Source of the DNA: Euglena gracilis
Taxonomy: Eukaryota > Euglenida > Euglenophyceae > Euglenales
DNA length: 64,000 bases
Assembly (NCBI GenBank): GCA_039621445.1
Contig: CP154955.1
Span: 26,405,069-26,469,068, forward strand
Reading direction: 5' to 3'
In this document: one piece after another, positions 1 to 11,407 of the stretch
How the letters are laid out: each line of letters opens with the position of its first letter
Numbering within the stretch: position 1 is the first letter of the stretch
Position numbers and translations under genes: made by a program
Notes under the pieces: model-generated
Databases searched by the model: none
What the model was told of the DNA's origin: nothing
The model's input: only the letters and a program-made list of their open reading frames with translations

Positions 1-911
1 CAATTTGTGATCAAACGATGTTTGATGGTGTCCTTTTCCATTTTTGAAATGATGAACCAAGGCACCAAGTGCTTGGACACAGCTCCCGGAGGTAGCTTTC
101 TGAGTGCACCTGAGGACTCGTATTGCCTCGAAATCCTGTTTGCCAAACCAATTTCTTCTCTCCAATAGGTACTTGCGTTTTTTGACAGGTTTAGTGGTAA
201 TGGGAAATCTGGTAGAATGCCTTCTTGCAGAATTTGACAGAGAAAAAGGATTCAATTTTTCTCCACCAGGACAGACTTTTCAGATGTCTTTGTGGAATGG
301 GGGTGACCCGTACAGTTTTTCCCTGCTCTGAATCATGTGCTGTAGGGGGCATTCTTGATAAGAAAGCTGTTGAGTTTTGGGACCCACCATGGGTCGTTGT
401 TCTTGCCCGGAGACTGGCTGGCCAGATGGAGGCTCCTCCGCGTCCACGACCTTCGACTCCATAGATTCTGCCTTTGCCCAGGCTCTTGGTCCGCCACGGG
501 GATGGATATGAGCTGCCATAGCTCCTGTTGAGGGGCAGACTGCCCTTGCCACCTTTTCTTCTCTAACGTCTCCAAGCTGTGCGGATGGGAAAACGCGACT
601 TGGAGCGCTTGGGATTAAGGGGAGCTTTACCTGCTCCATTGGTGTTCTGGACCGTTCTGTCCACCTGCAAATCTGCTGAAGTGAATAATACGTTGCTGGA
701 CTCCATCACAGCTCCCGGGATGCTCCTGCGCTTTCACTCCTGGAGAGTTGCACTTCTGTTTTCGCAGGAGTTGCACTTCTGTTTCAGCCAAATATTAAAA
801 CAGTTGTTGACACAGCTGGTGATAAGACGTGTCCTCCTGCTGCAGCACAATGGGGTGCAATGTGGCCAGCAGCCTCATGGCGTTCATCATACGTTGTTGC
901 ACTCCCTTGCT
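1..911. other. No confident gene; possible minus-strand coding patches
   Basis: I recognise no gene here. On the minus strand, a frame over about 1-165 and another over 280-639 (119 codons) stay open with ordinary composition, so an exon of an unknown gene is possible. Neither matches a family I know, and open frames of this length occur by chance in this GC-balanced sequence. Two short direct repeats of a segment reading GAGTTGCACTTCTGTTT lie near 742-785. Confidence 0.25.
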
Positions 912-1197
912 AGTTGGGGGCTGGTCCAGTGTGTCCAGTTAATTTCACCACATCAGACTTCTGGCCAAAACCAACTTTTCAGTCTTCAGGGGTCTTCTTT
1001 CCAAACTTTCCAACACAGCACCCCAGAAGACAAGACTTGATACTTGAATCCAGTTCGGAGTCCCACGCAAACGTGTACACTGTCTGCCAGCTTGCCTGTG
1101 AAAAATGTAATTCCCCAGAAATCTCTGTGAGGCAATTCCTAATTTCTGCTGGCACTTCTTAAAAAAATAAATCTCAAATCTTGCCCGCGCTCACACC
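912..1197. repeat. Direct repeat copy 1 (about 285 bp)
   Basis: This segment is nearly identical to 2283-2563 in the same orientation, from AGTTGGGGGCTGGTCCAG through GCCCGCGCTCACACC. The copies differ by scattered substitutions and a short deletion in the second. Both keep an open minus-strand frame over most of their length, so the duplicated piece may once have been part of an exon. The interval between the copies is about 1.1 kb and contains no recognised gene. Confidence 0.85.
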
Positions 1198-1276
1198 CCC
1201 CTTCCCAAAAAGAATTGCTAAGCAATTGTCCAAAACGGGAGTAAACAATGAGCGGGCCGGAGATAAAAATTCAACC

Positions 1277-1312
1277 CACAACACACAGACACACACACAC
1301 ACACACACACAG
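1277..1312. repeat. (CA)n microsatellite
   Basis: A run of alternating C and A, slightly interrupted at its start by CACAGACA. Confidence 0.9.
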
Positions 1313-1724
1313 CAGCGACATAGGAAAGTGGCGAATGGCGGTTCTCGAATTTAAATTGGAAAATGTTCGAATCCACAGATAATCATAAACACATGGCCCG
1401 CCTACATCCACCCCAGCCTTTCCACCTTAGAGAGCCATGTCGTACGACCTACCCCGTACAAAATGACCCCCCATGCGGTCCTGCCGGGGATTCGGCGGCC
1501 CCCGCCGAGCCAAACCGGAGCAGAGCCCCCTTGAAGCGGCCCAGCACCGAACAGGGAGGCGGCACACACCACAGCCATCACAGCAGCAACAGGCAGACAA
1601 ACTCGAAGATGATCACCAGATGTACATTTGTAGGGCTGTTGCACAACCCTGATCACCGTTTTTTACGAGGTCAGGGTCCTCGCGCCGAAATCTCCAGGGG
1701 AAACTTCACCAATGACGTTGAATC

Positions 1725-1965
1725 TTGACACCTTGAACTTGGGAACTTGAAATCATGGACATCACACCTTAGCGCCTCCACAGATTGACCTTGGGAACTT
1801 GAAAACTTGAAAATGATGACAGAACTCCTTCACAGATTGACCTTGGGAAATTGAAATCTTGACATGACAATTTTTTTTTCCACCACAGATTCCTTGGGAT
1901 CTGGAACTTGAACTTGACACCTTGACTTGAACTTGACCCTGAAAATGACATCCTGACAGACATTT
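1725..1965. repeat. Degenerate tandem repeat rich in CTTGAACTTGG
   Basis: The motifs CACAGATTGACCTTGGGAA and AACTTGAAA recur every 40-60 bases with many differences. It looks like a decayed minisatellite; the period is not constant. Confidence 0.6.
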
Positions 1966-2282
1966 TGGAGATTTAGATGGATTATTGATGATGATGGCGG
2001 GCTGTGATTGACATTCGCCTGTCCTTCAGCCCAGGCTCAAACCAAAACCCACAGCAGCACCAACTCCAGGATCACCTGCTGCTAGCTTGATATGGAGAGT
2101 TGATCATGGTGGCCCAACACAGCATCTCACTGTGTGCCAACTGGAGTCTTTCTCTGCCTTTTCTCCCTTCTGCTGCTGAGTTGGCCCGCCACTTCCATGC
2201 AGTTTCACTTCTGAGTGTCTCCCGGCTCCACGGGTACGTTTGCACGGGGCTTTTCTGCACTGCAAACATACAAGTTTGTGCC

Positions 2283-2563
2283 AGTTGGGGGCTGGTCCAG
2301 GGTGTCCAGTTAATTTCACAACATCAGACTTCTGGCCAAAACCAACTTTTCAGTCTGGTCTTCTTCCCAAACTTACCCACACAGCACCCCAGAAGACAAG
2401 ACTTGATACTTGAATCCAGTTCAGAGTCCCACGCAAACTTGTACACTGTTTGCCAGCTTGCCTGTGAAAATTGTAATTCCCCAGAAATCTCTGTGAGGCA
2501 ACTCCTAATTTCTGCTGGCACTTCTTAAAAAAATAAATCTCAAATCTTGCCCGCGCTCACACC
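2283..2563. repeat. Direct repeat copy 2 (about 280 bp)
   Basis: This is the partner of 912-1197. Its right end overlaps the last codons of the minus-strand reading frame at 2540-3232, so the final residues of that frame come from repeat sequence. Confidence 0.85.
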
Positions 2564-3232
2564 TTTCATAAATTTGCCAACGGTTGAACGACCATCGGCT
2601 TGGTGATTGTTGTCTTCCGCCCTCTGTTTCATTCCAGAAAACACTGGTACGTCTTGCAAAACATGCCTCATGTCTAGTCTTTCTCCTTGTTGTGCCTTTT
2701 TTACACAGAGTGCCAGGGCCCCTGGCAGCTGCAGAGACGGTGCCTCCAAAGGCATCCGCTCTTCCTCTTCCGCCTCGTTTCCTTCTTCCTCTGTGTCCAT
2801 GGCTTCGCCCGCTCCGCCGCTCCTCGCGGCGGGGCGCGTTCCCGACGCAGCTTCCCCGTTGAGTTCATGCGCCCAGACGTCGGAGAGGTGGAACGCAACA
2901 TCCGCACACTTGTCCGATAACTCAGCCAGGGCCATGTCCACGTTGGCCACCAAGACGAGGCTGTACAAGAAGCTGTTCAGGTAGTCCATGAAGTTTGCGC
3001 TGACCAATGCTATCCCCGTGAGTCTTCGTATGGCTCTGTCGCATTTCTTCGAAGTCCTTCCTCCACCATTCCACGTTGGTCCGGCTTGCGGCACGCCTTG
3101 AAGCTTCTCCACTGATGTTGTCTTCAGCAAGTCGCGTACTTCACCGGGGTCCAGGTCCAGACGTCGCCAGGCCTCGTTGTAGACGCTCTCGTCTGTAAAC
3201 GACAAAGTCTCGGATTCGATTGATACCAACAT
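2540..3232 (-). CDS. Uncharacterised 230-residue protein or large exon
   Basis: This is an uninterrupted minus-strand frame with an ATG at 3232 and a stop at 2540-2542. I do not recognise the protein. The N-terminal two thirds looks like a folded, mostly helical domain with regularly spaced hydrophobic residues (for example MDYLNSFLYSLVLVANVDM near residues 82-100). It is followed by a glycine/alanine stretch and an acidic run near residues 145-160 (DTEEEGNEAEEEE), then a lysine/glutamine-rich tail. The tail ends inside the 2283-2563 repeat, so the true C-terminus may be spliced elsewhere. Base composition is higher in GC than the surroundings and homopolymers are absent, unlike neighbouring repeats. 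It could be a single-exon gene or the last exon of a longer minus-strand gene that includes the coding-like patches near 8.6-13.6 kb. Confidence 0.5.
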   Translation of the reverse strand: MLVSIESETLSFTDESVYNEAWRRLDLDPGEVRDLLKTTSVEKLQGVPQAGPTWNGGGRTSKKCDRAIRRLTGIALVSANFMDYLNSFLYSLVLVANVDMALAELSDKCADVAFHLSDVWAHELNGEAASGTRPAARSGGAGEAMDTEEEGNEAEEEERMPLEAPSLQLPGALALCVKKAQQGERLDMRHVLQDVPVFSGMKQRAEDNNHQADGRSTVGKFMKGVSAGKI

Positions 3233-3504
3233 GATTGCTTGTGGTCCAAAGGGCGATTAGGATCCGCCAACTCCAGCAAAAAAAGCAGTAAGAAGCACCG
3301 CGCGAAAGAACCCACCGTGAACAAACAGCCGGTACAAACAAGCTGGATCGCCTTGCCGGAGTTGGCTGATGATGCTGCTCCGACTAGGCGACGTATATTT
3401 TTGACCCTGCGAGGGTCCCCCCCTCTGCCCCCCCCTGGCCCCCACTTTCTGACCGAGGGCTTTTCAAGATAAATTTTCTTTTACGGGTGGGGGGGTTCGG
3501 GCTC

Positions 3505-3572
3505 ACAAGGTCTTTGTACTTCGCCCTCGGTGTCCCTTCCTCCTTTGTCCGTCTGCCTCGAGGGAGTAAACG
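3505..3572. repeat. Short dispersed repeat, copy 1
   Basis: The block from CTCACAAGGTCTTTGT through CCTCGAGGGAGTA recurs at 4274-4341 with a few differences, and degenerately at about 4478-4527. The copies bracket transposon V1. The function is unknown. Confidence 0.7.
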
Positions 3573-3643
3573 ACACCTCGGGCTCCGCACTTTGCCCTTG
3601 TGAGGCCAGATTGTGCACTGAAATTGTGCACTGCCCTCGGGGT

Positions 3644-4127
3644 CATACATCTCTCTAAGGTTTTGCGAACCCCCCCCGGGGGGGGGCTGCTGCAGCCAGC
3701 CCCGATTTGGGCCCAGCCCAGCCGCAGCAGCACCCCCCCCTGGGGGGGGGGGTGCTGCTAGCCCAGCTAGCCAGCCCCTTTTTGGGGGGTCCAGCCCAAA
3801 ATTTTTCGGCGCGAAGCCGAAAAATTTTGGGCTGGACCCATTTTAAAAAATGTGTTCAAAAGTGGCCAAAAACGGGGTTTGGGGGGCGTTTGGGGCATTT
3901 TTGGGGGGGGTTTCAGATGCATCATTTTTTCAAAACTGTGTTTTGCAGGTCATTTTTGGGCATTTTTCCGATTTCAGTCCAGCTCGCCCCGGTTCGGGTC
4001 CAGCCGGGGTCCAGCCCCCCCCCCCCCCCCGGGGGGGGGGCGGGCTATCTAGCCCAAATTTCTAGCTAGCCCAAATTTCTAGCCCTAGCCCAGCAACCCC
4101 CCCCCGGGGTCCTTAAAGAGATGTATG
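3644..4127 (+). mobile_element. V1: hAT-like non-autonomous element (484 bp)
   Basis: The termini are CATACATCTCTCTAAGG at the left and CCTTAAAGAGATGTATG at the right, an inverted pair with one mismatch. Perfect 8-bp direct repeats CTCGGGGT flank it (3636-3643 and 4128-4135), as expected of hAT-superfamily insertion. The interior has G/C homopolymers, a hairpin around TTCGGCGCGAAGCCGAA and a segment TGTGTTTTGCAGGTCATTTT that is shared with V2 at 29592-29908. It has no coding capacity. Confidence 0.9.
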
Positions 4128-4273
4128 CTCGGGGTCGCTTTCTCCCGTGGCGTTTTTTCCTCGAGGGACTGCGATCAGAGGGCTTCGGACAAGCCCAGGG
4201 GCCGCAGTGGGGCTGGGCTTTGGATGCGGGTTTTCCGGACCCCCACAACAAACCGCCGGCGAGCAAGGCATGG

Positions 4274-4341
4274 CCTCACAAGGTCTTTGTGCTTCGCCCT
4301 CGGTGTCCCTTCCTCCCTTGTCGGTTTTCCTCGAGGGAGTA
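4274..4341. repeat. Short dispersed repeat, copy 2
   Basis: This is the partner of 3505-3572 in the same orientation. The surrounding 4128-4540 is otherwise non-repetitive and GC-rich, with several overlapping open frames and no recognised product. Confidence 0.7.
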
Positions 4342-4859
4342 CGAGAAAGAGCAGGATCTCCACCGCCCCGCAGTGCAGAGCCGGAATGGTCCACGAGCCT
4401 CTGCGGAGGCCGGTTGACTTCGAGCCCCGGCCTCCGGCATGACCTTGGCCTGTTTTTTTTTGCCTTCCCCAACGCAGACAGTCTTTGCACTTCGTCCTCA
4501 GTCCTGGTCGGTTTTCGAGGGAGCACCATAGACATTAAAACAAATTAAAACATGAAAAAGCGAATTAAAACATGAAAAAGCAACCAACAAAATTAGACTA
4601 AACTAGACAACAAAACTTGGCGATGTTCACCAGCCACTGCCCAAAGTGGCTGCAGCATCAAACACAGTGCATCTTGGCATGTGATAAGAACAAAATTCTG
4701 CAGCCACAGATGGACCAAATCCACCAGCTGCATACAATTCATGGAGCAGGCATGGGATGACAGCCGAACCACGGCTTTTCTTAACCCCCCCCCCCCAGAG
4801 GGTCCCACGAGGCCGGCTGGAAAAAGGTGTTGGCTGGATGGACCCAGGGCAGAACGGGA

Positions 4860-5425
4860 GGGGGGGGTCGACCCCCCCAACACCCACCACAGCATTTTTC
4901 ACCAATTTCGGCCAACGGGGATGCTGGCCGGGGGAAAATTCTGAATTTTTTTTGAAAAACGAACCCAAAATACATGATTTTTTGAAGGAAACCCACATTT
5001 TTTTCACAAAAAAAATCTCGAAATTTTCAGGTTAAAAATTGGTAGGTTTTTGTAGGGGTAAGAAAAAACGAAGCTCAAAAAAAATGGACAAAATTTGGCA
5101 CAGTCCAATTTTACTGAGATTTTTTCTCTTGTAATTTTTTTTGATTTTCAATGGCTTTTTTTTTGCCATCAAAAACCATTCAAAATCAAAATTTTGAGAA
5201 AATGTTGATATTTTGGAAGGTGTGAAAAAATGGGGGTTTGTTTGGGGGGGTTTTGGGGACCTCGTGTATGGGTCCCAAAATGGGTCAAAAAAAAACACCC
5301 GAGGAGGTCCAAAAATTGGTGCCACCAGAACAACAGGAAGAGGTGGTGGGGGGGGGGGCGACCCCCCCACCCACCATGCAGGGGGTGGGGGGGGGGTCGA
5401 ACCCCCCACCCACCACCCTGGCCAC
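4860..5425 (+). repeat. X1: dispersed repeat, copy 1
   Basis: It aligns by eye with 17820-18422 in the same orientation across the whole length. Shared blocks include GGGGGTCGACCCCCCC, AACCCAAAATACATG, TTTTCAGGTTAAAAA and GGTGCCACCAGAACAAC. The interior is AT-rich and the ends are G/C homopolymers with GTCGAC. The left neighbourhood (CGGCTTTTCTTAACC at about 4776) resembles a hAT-type end, but I cannot set exact termini. Confidence 0.75.
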
Positions 5426-5672
5426 GAGGCCCTTTCCCGTTGTTCCCTGCCCGTTCCCCAGAAGGGACATATTTTGGTACCCAGGGTGTTCTGTCTTGGG
5501 AGGGGGGGGGGGCTGTCGAAATTTCAGCTGGGAAAACCATTTTCAACTCATTTTTTTGTCGATTTGTGGCCAATTTGGGACCGTCCACAGCGGCTGGACA
5601 AGATTCAAATGGGGGTGGGGGTCCCCTACAGTTCAACTATGCTTGAATGCGAGATCGACCGCTTAAACAATA

Positions 5673-6176
5673 CCCGCCCCCCCCCCCCCGGGCAATTGTC
5701 GCGTGACAAATCGGGCAGCACGGAGGGGGGTGACAATTTCCCGGGGTGACAATTTGGCCGGCACAGAGGGGGGTGACAATTGCCCGGGGGCGTCAATTGC
5801 CCGGGGGCGTCAATTGCCCACCCATGTAGGCCACATTAAATCCAAATGACCAAAAACACCATCTGAAACACCAGTGAACACGCAAAAATGAAACTATGTT
5901 TGTGATATTGTGCACAACATTCGGTATGTGACATTTCTCAGCACGTTCTAGCGAAATAGAGGATCAATCGAGTCGTGTCGGCGAAAAGAAAGTTCACAAA
6001 CATCTTCTGTGGTGGGGGGTGACAAATTGGGCAGCACGGACAGGGGTGACAATTTCCCGGGGTGACAAATTGGCCGGCACAGCCAGGGGTGACAATTGCC
6101 CGGGGGCGTCAATTGCCTGGGGGCGTCAATTGCCCGGGGGCGTCAATTGCCCGGGGGGGGGGGGGGGGGGGGCGGG
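5673..6176. mobile_element. Y: fold-back element with TA target duplication
   Basis: The left end is CCCGCCCC...GGGCAATTG and the right end CAATTGCCCGGG...GGGGCGGG, in inverted orientation and each bounded by TA (5671-5672 and 6177-6178). Inside are two arrays of the motifs GTGACAATT and GGCGTCAATTGCCC (about 5710-5815 and 6015-6150), with a 180-bp AT-rich centre. The TA duplication suggests a Tc1/mariner-type non-autonomous element. Confidence 0.75.
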
Positions 6177-6386
6177 TATGATTATTTTGCATGGTGCCGT
6201 GCCAAACAAAGCAACCGACAACCACAGCCCAGCCGGACAACACTCCAACCGGACAGCAGCACGTGCACACAAATTAATGAGCAACAGCGGCTGCAACAGG
6301 AGGTGGTTCTGCTTGCCGTTATGGGTTGACAATACCACGCGCAGACATATGGCCAGGGCTGTGCGGAAGGCCTGGTGGGGGTCGAC

Positions 6387-6829
6387 CAGGGTTCGATATA
6401 AGGACAGGTGGGGGGGGGGGTGGTCCGGACCCCCCCCCCCGCGGGGCAGGAGGGGGGGGGGTGGGGGGGGGGGGGCACCCCCCCCCCACAAATCAGGTGC
6501 GCGGTCAGGGTGGCCGAATTTTCGGCCCGGCGCGAAGCGCCGGGCCGAAAAATTTTGACCCTCCAAAACGACCAAAAGTGCCATTTTGGGCACTTTCTGG
6601 GCAAAAATGTGCCAAAAATGCAAAAAATTTTCGGCGCGAAGCGCCGGAGGAAAAAATTGACCCTTTTTGGGGGGGTCAATTTTTGCCCCCGAGGGTCGGT
6701 CCGGACCCCCCTTGCAGGTGGGGGGGGGGTGGTCCGGACCCCCCCCCCTGCGGGCCAGGAGGGGGGGGGGGGGGGGGGGGCGAACACCCCCCACCTAAAC
6801 CATGTACGCCCTCCTTATATCGAACCCTG
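6387..6829 (+). mobile_element. A1: hAT-like non-autonomous element (443 bp)
   Basis: It has perfect 17-bp terminal inverted repeats, CAGGGTTCGATATAAGG and its complement, and perfect 8-bp flanking duplications GGGTCGAC (6379-6386, 6830-6837). Internal marks are GGTCCGGACC palindromes, two GCGCGAAGCGC hairpins and the block CCATTTTGGGCAC. It is an inverted near-copy of A2 at 50448-50857. It has no coding capacity. Confidence 0.95.
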
Positions 6830-7074
6830 GGGTCGACTCCCCCTTCGAAGCCAAAGACACCTAAAAACGCCCCCCCCCCCCCCCCCGGGCCCGAAATACG
6901 GTGGGGGGTGGGGGAGGAAAAAGGGGAAAAGCCAGATAATATTAAGGAAAAAATGGTGTTCACACAGCGGGGGGGGGGGGTGTCAACGACACGGATGTGA
7001 TATGCGCCTCTGTTGATGTGCAGCCTCAATTCCTCCTCCAACCCCCGTTGCCCAGCCCAGAGGTTGGTGCAGGT

Positions 7075-7845
7075 TGCCCACGCCCCTCACCCACGCTGCA
7101 GATGGGGGGGGGGGGGCGGACCCCTTCTGGCCCCCACCTAAATAGTGGCGAGGTCCTGGTGACCGAAAATTCTGACCCCCCAAAACAGCCAAAAATGCCA
7201 TTTCGGGCACTTTTTGGGCAAAAAAAAAATGTCAAAAAGTGCAAAAAAAGGTGCAGGAAAATTTTCACCTTTTTGGGGGGTCTTGGGTTCAGGGGTTTTC
7301 TGACGGAGGGGACCCTACCCCCGGGGGGGGGGGGTCCAGCCAGCCAGCAGCTCAAATCCAGCCAGCAGCCCAAATTTGGGCTGGGAGCCCCCCCCCCCAG
7401 GGGTCGATTGAAATAAAGCTGGGTCCAGCCTGGCCGGAGGCCGGGCCAGCCGGCAGGCTGGCCAGCCAACTGGGCTGCCCAGCTCACCTATCCCTGCATT
7501 TTTTCCCCTTCGTCACAGCTTCCTCCATCACAGCCCCCCAGCCTTGATCTAGCACCATCCATCAAAATGTTGAGAAAGCAAAAATGTTTGAAATTTTTTT
7601 GTTTTTCATCAACCCAGCCCAGCCCAGCCCCCTCCAGCCCCGGACCCCCCCCCCCCTATGCCCCCGGGGGAGTACAGCCTACAACTCATTTCCAGCCTGC
7701 AGCCTTTTTGCCAGCCGGAGGCCCCTGCTTGCCCCCCCCCAGGGGTCAGTCCGGACCCCCCTTGGCAGGTGGGGTTTGGGGTCCGGGGGGGGGGGGGGCA
7801 CCCACCACCACCCCGTGCGGCCTCCTTATATCGAAGCCTGCCCCC
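7075..7845 (+). mobile_element. A4: A-family copy split by a B-family insertion
   Basis: A-family sequence runs from about 7090 (CGGACCCC, then CCAAAAATGCCATTT and GGGCACTTTTTGGGC) to 7289. It resumes at about 7736 with GTCAGTCCGGACCCCCC and ends with CCTTATATCGAAGCCTG at 7829-7845. The gap is filled by element B3. The left terminus is not recognisable. Confidence 0.65.
7290..7727 (+). mobile_element. B3: B-family hAT-like element, nested in A4
   Basis: It starts CAGGGGTTTTCTGACGG and ends GGCCCCTG. The interior matches B1 (11408-11904): CCAGCCAGCAGCTCAAATCC, ATAAAGCTGGGTCCAGCC, CCATCCATCAAAATGT and the AACCCAGCCCAGCCCAGCCC run. The right terminal part is shorter than in B1, and the flanking duplication is weak (CTTGGGTT against CTTGCCCC). 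Confidence 0.7.
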
Positions 7846-8161
7846 ACCCCCTCCATATTGCATAGGCTCTGATTCCAAGAGGGAGAACGCACCTTCTGGA
7901 CTGCTGGAAACGCCAGTGCGCATCGTGGCTTGATTGTGAAGTAGACCACCACCCAGGGCCCCCCTCCAGGCATCTTTTTTTTTTTAAGACCTGGGGGGGA
8001 GGGGGTTCCCCCCACCCACCCAGCCCAGCACAGGACCCCAGGGGGTCCTGTACCCCCCCCAAGAATTGTGCCGTCTGAGGGCATTTCCCAAAAATCCCGC
8101 ACCCAGGCCTTCAGTGTGGGCCGGGGGGGGGGGGTCCGGTCCCCAGACCGGACCAACCCCC

Positions 8162-8517
8162 TCCAGGATAATATCAATATATGGGCAGATAGGGGGTGGG
8201 GGTGGGGGTGGGGGCGGGTCCAACCCCCCCTCCGGTTCAGCAGGGTGGGGGGGGGGGCTCAGTGGCGCAGTGTGGGTGACCGAAATTCGGCCCTGTGCGA
8301 GCAGCGGCTGAATAATTTTGTCCCCCCCCCCAAATGGACCAAAACCGCCATTTTGGACACTTTTTGGACAAACATTTGCCAAAAATGTCCAAATTTTCGG
8401 CGCAAGGCGCCAGAACGAAAAAAATTCACCTTTTCTGTGGGGGGTCAAGGGACGGGTACCCCCCAGGTTGGTCCGGACCCCCTTTAACCCATAATACGCC
8501 CTCCTTATATCGAACAT
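8162..8517 (+). mobile_element. A3: diverged A-family element
   Basis: The right end CCTTATATCGAACATTG and the internal block CCATTTTGGACACTTTTTGG identify the family. The left end CAGGATAATATCAATATA is diverged. Target duplications cannot be judged because both flanks are C-runs. It lies inside another repeat whose sequence CGTCTGAGGGCATTTCC recurs near 16720. Confidence 0.65.
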
Positions 8518-8576
8518 TGCCCCCCCCCCCCCACTTTGGGGGGAGGTCTTCTGAGTGAAAAAGAAGCCTGGCCCCC

Positions 8577-8770
8577 TCAGGGGGAGCTGCCAGACGGCGC
8601 AGCGGCGGCGGTGGGGGCAGCGGGCGGGGTGGTGGTGCTGCTGAGGCTCAGGCGGGTGAAGGCGGAGTCGAGGTCCGTGAGGAACGCCCGGGCGAGTTCC
8701 CCGTACAAGGTCGGCCGCCCCCACGAGGCATAGGGCTCGGATGGGGGGCTGGCCCGAGCCAAACGCGGAG
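8577..8770 (-). other. Coding-like patch, possible exon of an unknown gene
   Basis: This is a GC-rich, homopolymer-free minus-strand frame reading, among others, PTLYGELARAFLTDLDSAF, followed by a serine/threonine and proline/alanine-rich tail. It stands out from the transposon debris on both sides. No domain is recognised and the splice sites are not assigned. It may belong with the minus-strand frame at 2540-3232. Confidence 0.35.
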
Positions 8771-8869
8771 AACAAGATGGCAAACGCTTCCAGGCAGAAG
8801 AGGCGAAGAAAAATTTGCAATTTGCATCGAGATTGATTTTGAAATAACCTGCCAAAAAGCACGCCCCCC

Positions 8870-9590
8870 CCCACTCAGGGTTCGAAATGAGCAGGGGGGA
8901 AATATGCGCTAAAATGCCCCCCCCCCAAATGTGCGCAAAAAAATGCGGGAATATGCGCTAAATAAATGTGCGGAAAGCAGGCGATTTTCCAAAATCGGGC
9001 CATATTTGGACATTATTCAGTTCACCAAACTGGCAAAAAAGTGCAACCCCTTTTGGACCATTTTGGAGCCATTTCTGCCCATAACCGGTCACAAGCAATT
9101 GTTTTCGGACCATTTACGACCATTATGACCCATTTGGGTCCATCTTAGACCAGTTTTAATTGGCCATTTTCAGCCATTTTCAGCAAATTAGAATGCCTTT
9201 GTGATGGAAAATGGTTCAAATGATCAAAATAACAGCTGATTTACCAAAAAAAAGCCAACTGCCACCAAAGCTGACCAAAAAAGGCTGAAAATGGCCCCCC
9301 GAAATGAAGGCAAATGGACTAAAATGGTTGGAAGAAATTCATGGATGAGATGCGGATGGATGAAAATGGATGAGATCAGATGAAAATGGTTGGAAGAAAT
9401 GGCCCCGCTCAGATGCGGAAAATATGCGGGAATGGGTAAAATATGCAACTCCTGAAAACCTTGGAATTTGTGCTAAATATGCGCAAAATTTGCAAAATAT
9501 GCACGTTTTGGCCCAAAAAAAAGTGAAAACATGTGCCAAATACGGAAAATGCGCAAAATATGCGCTTCGCATATCCCCCCCTGATACAAG
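8870..9590. other. AT-rich stretch without a gene
   Basis: It contains recurring short words such as AAATATGCG and CATTTTGGACCATTT, in no fixed period. I see no gene or bounded element here. Confidence 0.5.
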
Positions 9591-9599
9591 GGTAGGTTG

Positions 9600-9870
9600 G
9601 AGAGTTGGACCCCTCTGTCCAGGTGGGGGGCCAGGAGACCGTTTTGGGCTTGGCGCACTCCAGGCCGAAAAAAATTGTTCCCCCACAATCTGCCGAAAAT
9701 GCCATTTTGGGCACTCTTTGGGCAAAATTTTGCCCCAAAATACCTGAGATTTTTTGGCTCAAAGTGCTGGAAAGAAACATTTGACCTTTGGGGATCCCAG
9801 GTCCCCCCCCCAGGCCGGTCCGGACCCCTTGGCAATTTGGGAGGGGGGGGGGTCCAGACCATACCATTCA
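9600..9870 (+). mobile_element. A-family fragment
   Basis: It carries the A-family core (GAAAATGCCATTTTGGGCAC, then TTTGGGCAAAATTTTGCC, then GGCCGGTCCGGACCCC) without recognisable termini. The following 9870-11400 is degenerate, repeat-like sequence with G/C runs. Near 10720-10860 it has a CAGGCACT hairpin region, but I can place no element ends. Confidence 0.55.
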
Positions 9871-11407
9871 CTTTCAAAAAAACAGTCAATCACTTTCAAA
9901 ACCCAATCACTTCCTGCCACTTTGACCACTCGGCCAAAAATAGCTCAAAATCAATGGATTCTGGCCAACCCCCCCCCCCCGAATTTCCTTTGGCACCAGG
10001 TGGCCACTTTCAGCCATTCCTGGCTGACCCCTGGCTAAAAACCAGTCAGTCCCTCCGAAAAGACCACCACCACCACCAGGGGGGGGGGGAGGCTTAAGCA
10101 ATAGGATGGTCCGGATAGTGCCCCGGGGGGGGGGCACTCTAACTGAACCTGCCCCCTCCCTCCCCTTGGCCCAGGACTTCGGCCACCCAAACAATATACC
10201 CCCCTGCCGGAGGAAATCCAGCAAACAAGAAAATCCTAAAAAAAAATTATACTTTCCATCCAAAAACATCACACGTTGGCAAAAATGATCGGTACCAAAA
10301 ATTTGAGGCGGTATCAACCTAAAACAAATGTCACCAATGTGCAAAACTTAGTATGCAAAAATGTCCCTTTTGGGGTGGCCTTTTTTGCAGGGGGGGGGGG
10401 CAACATAGACCCTCAAAAACGCAAATTGCAAAATCCCTTAGGAACTCCCCCGGGATGTACACTTTCTGCTGCTGGAGAGGACTTGAACTACTTTCAGCTC
10501 TGCTGGGAAAGTTTCTCATTTTGCAAAAAGATAAGCATTTTTTAACCAAGAAAATGTGAAAAAATGACAGAAAAAACGACAAAAATTTCGGAACTGGGGA
10601 GAAATCGGGGGTAAATGAAGAATTTTTCAGACCCCCCCCCCTGTCCACCCCCCCCCCTGTCGTTGTTGCGCCAATGTTCCAGGAAAATGCCGTTGGCACG
10701 GTGTGTCAACGACTTTTGGCCGTGGCCCTACCCCCCCCGGGGGGATCGGGAGAGCCTAGAGTGCCTGCCCAAGCAGGCACTGGGTGGGGTCTGCGCCACC
10801 TTAAAAAACAGCCTGCAGGGATTCCCGTACAACCCTGTCGGGGGGGGGGGGGGGGGAAAAAAAATTCCAACAAAAAAAATCCAAAAGGCGCCAGGAAAAC
10901 AAGCAAAAAAACCAAAAAAGCCGCAATTTTTGCCAAAATCGAAAACCTCAAAAAACCACAAAAAAACGCATTTGAGTCCCCCCCCCCTGATTTTTGAGAG
11001 TGAAAAAAAAATGCCCAAATAATATTGCATATACCCCATGCAATACTGAGTGTACACATGCAATATTGCATATACCACCCAGGTGTTCTTTCTTGGGGGA
11101 GGTTTGCACTTTAAATTTGCTCCTTTTTCGCCAAACCACATTTGTTGACATTTGCTTTGTCGATGGTGCACTTTTGCAGTTTTGTCGGTGCTGCTCTCTG
11201 AGCATCATCATCCCCTGCTTTTAGGAGCAGAAAATTCTGCTTAATAATCCTTTCTTATGGGACCACACCGTCCTCCCCAGCTTCTGTGAGGTTTGTGGCC
11301 TGTCGCTGCGCTTCCTAACCTTAAGATGGCAAGATCCAAGGGAATGCTGTTGACACAGGGGTGGTGTCAACGTCGCACCTTCCAATTACTCAACCACTCA
11401 CTGTGAT

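Noticed and set aside
5032-5409. Long open frames rich in proline or glycine ([12 protein letters not shown]) here and at many other G/C-run sites such as 6126-6794 and 50479-50889
   Set aside because: They are translations of homopolymer-rich transposons; open frames exist on several strands at once and follow the repeat boundaries.
10706-11211. Overlapping minus-strand frames rich in Phe
   Set aside because: They translate poly-A-rich and G-run sequence; no conserved pattern.
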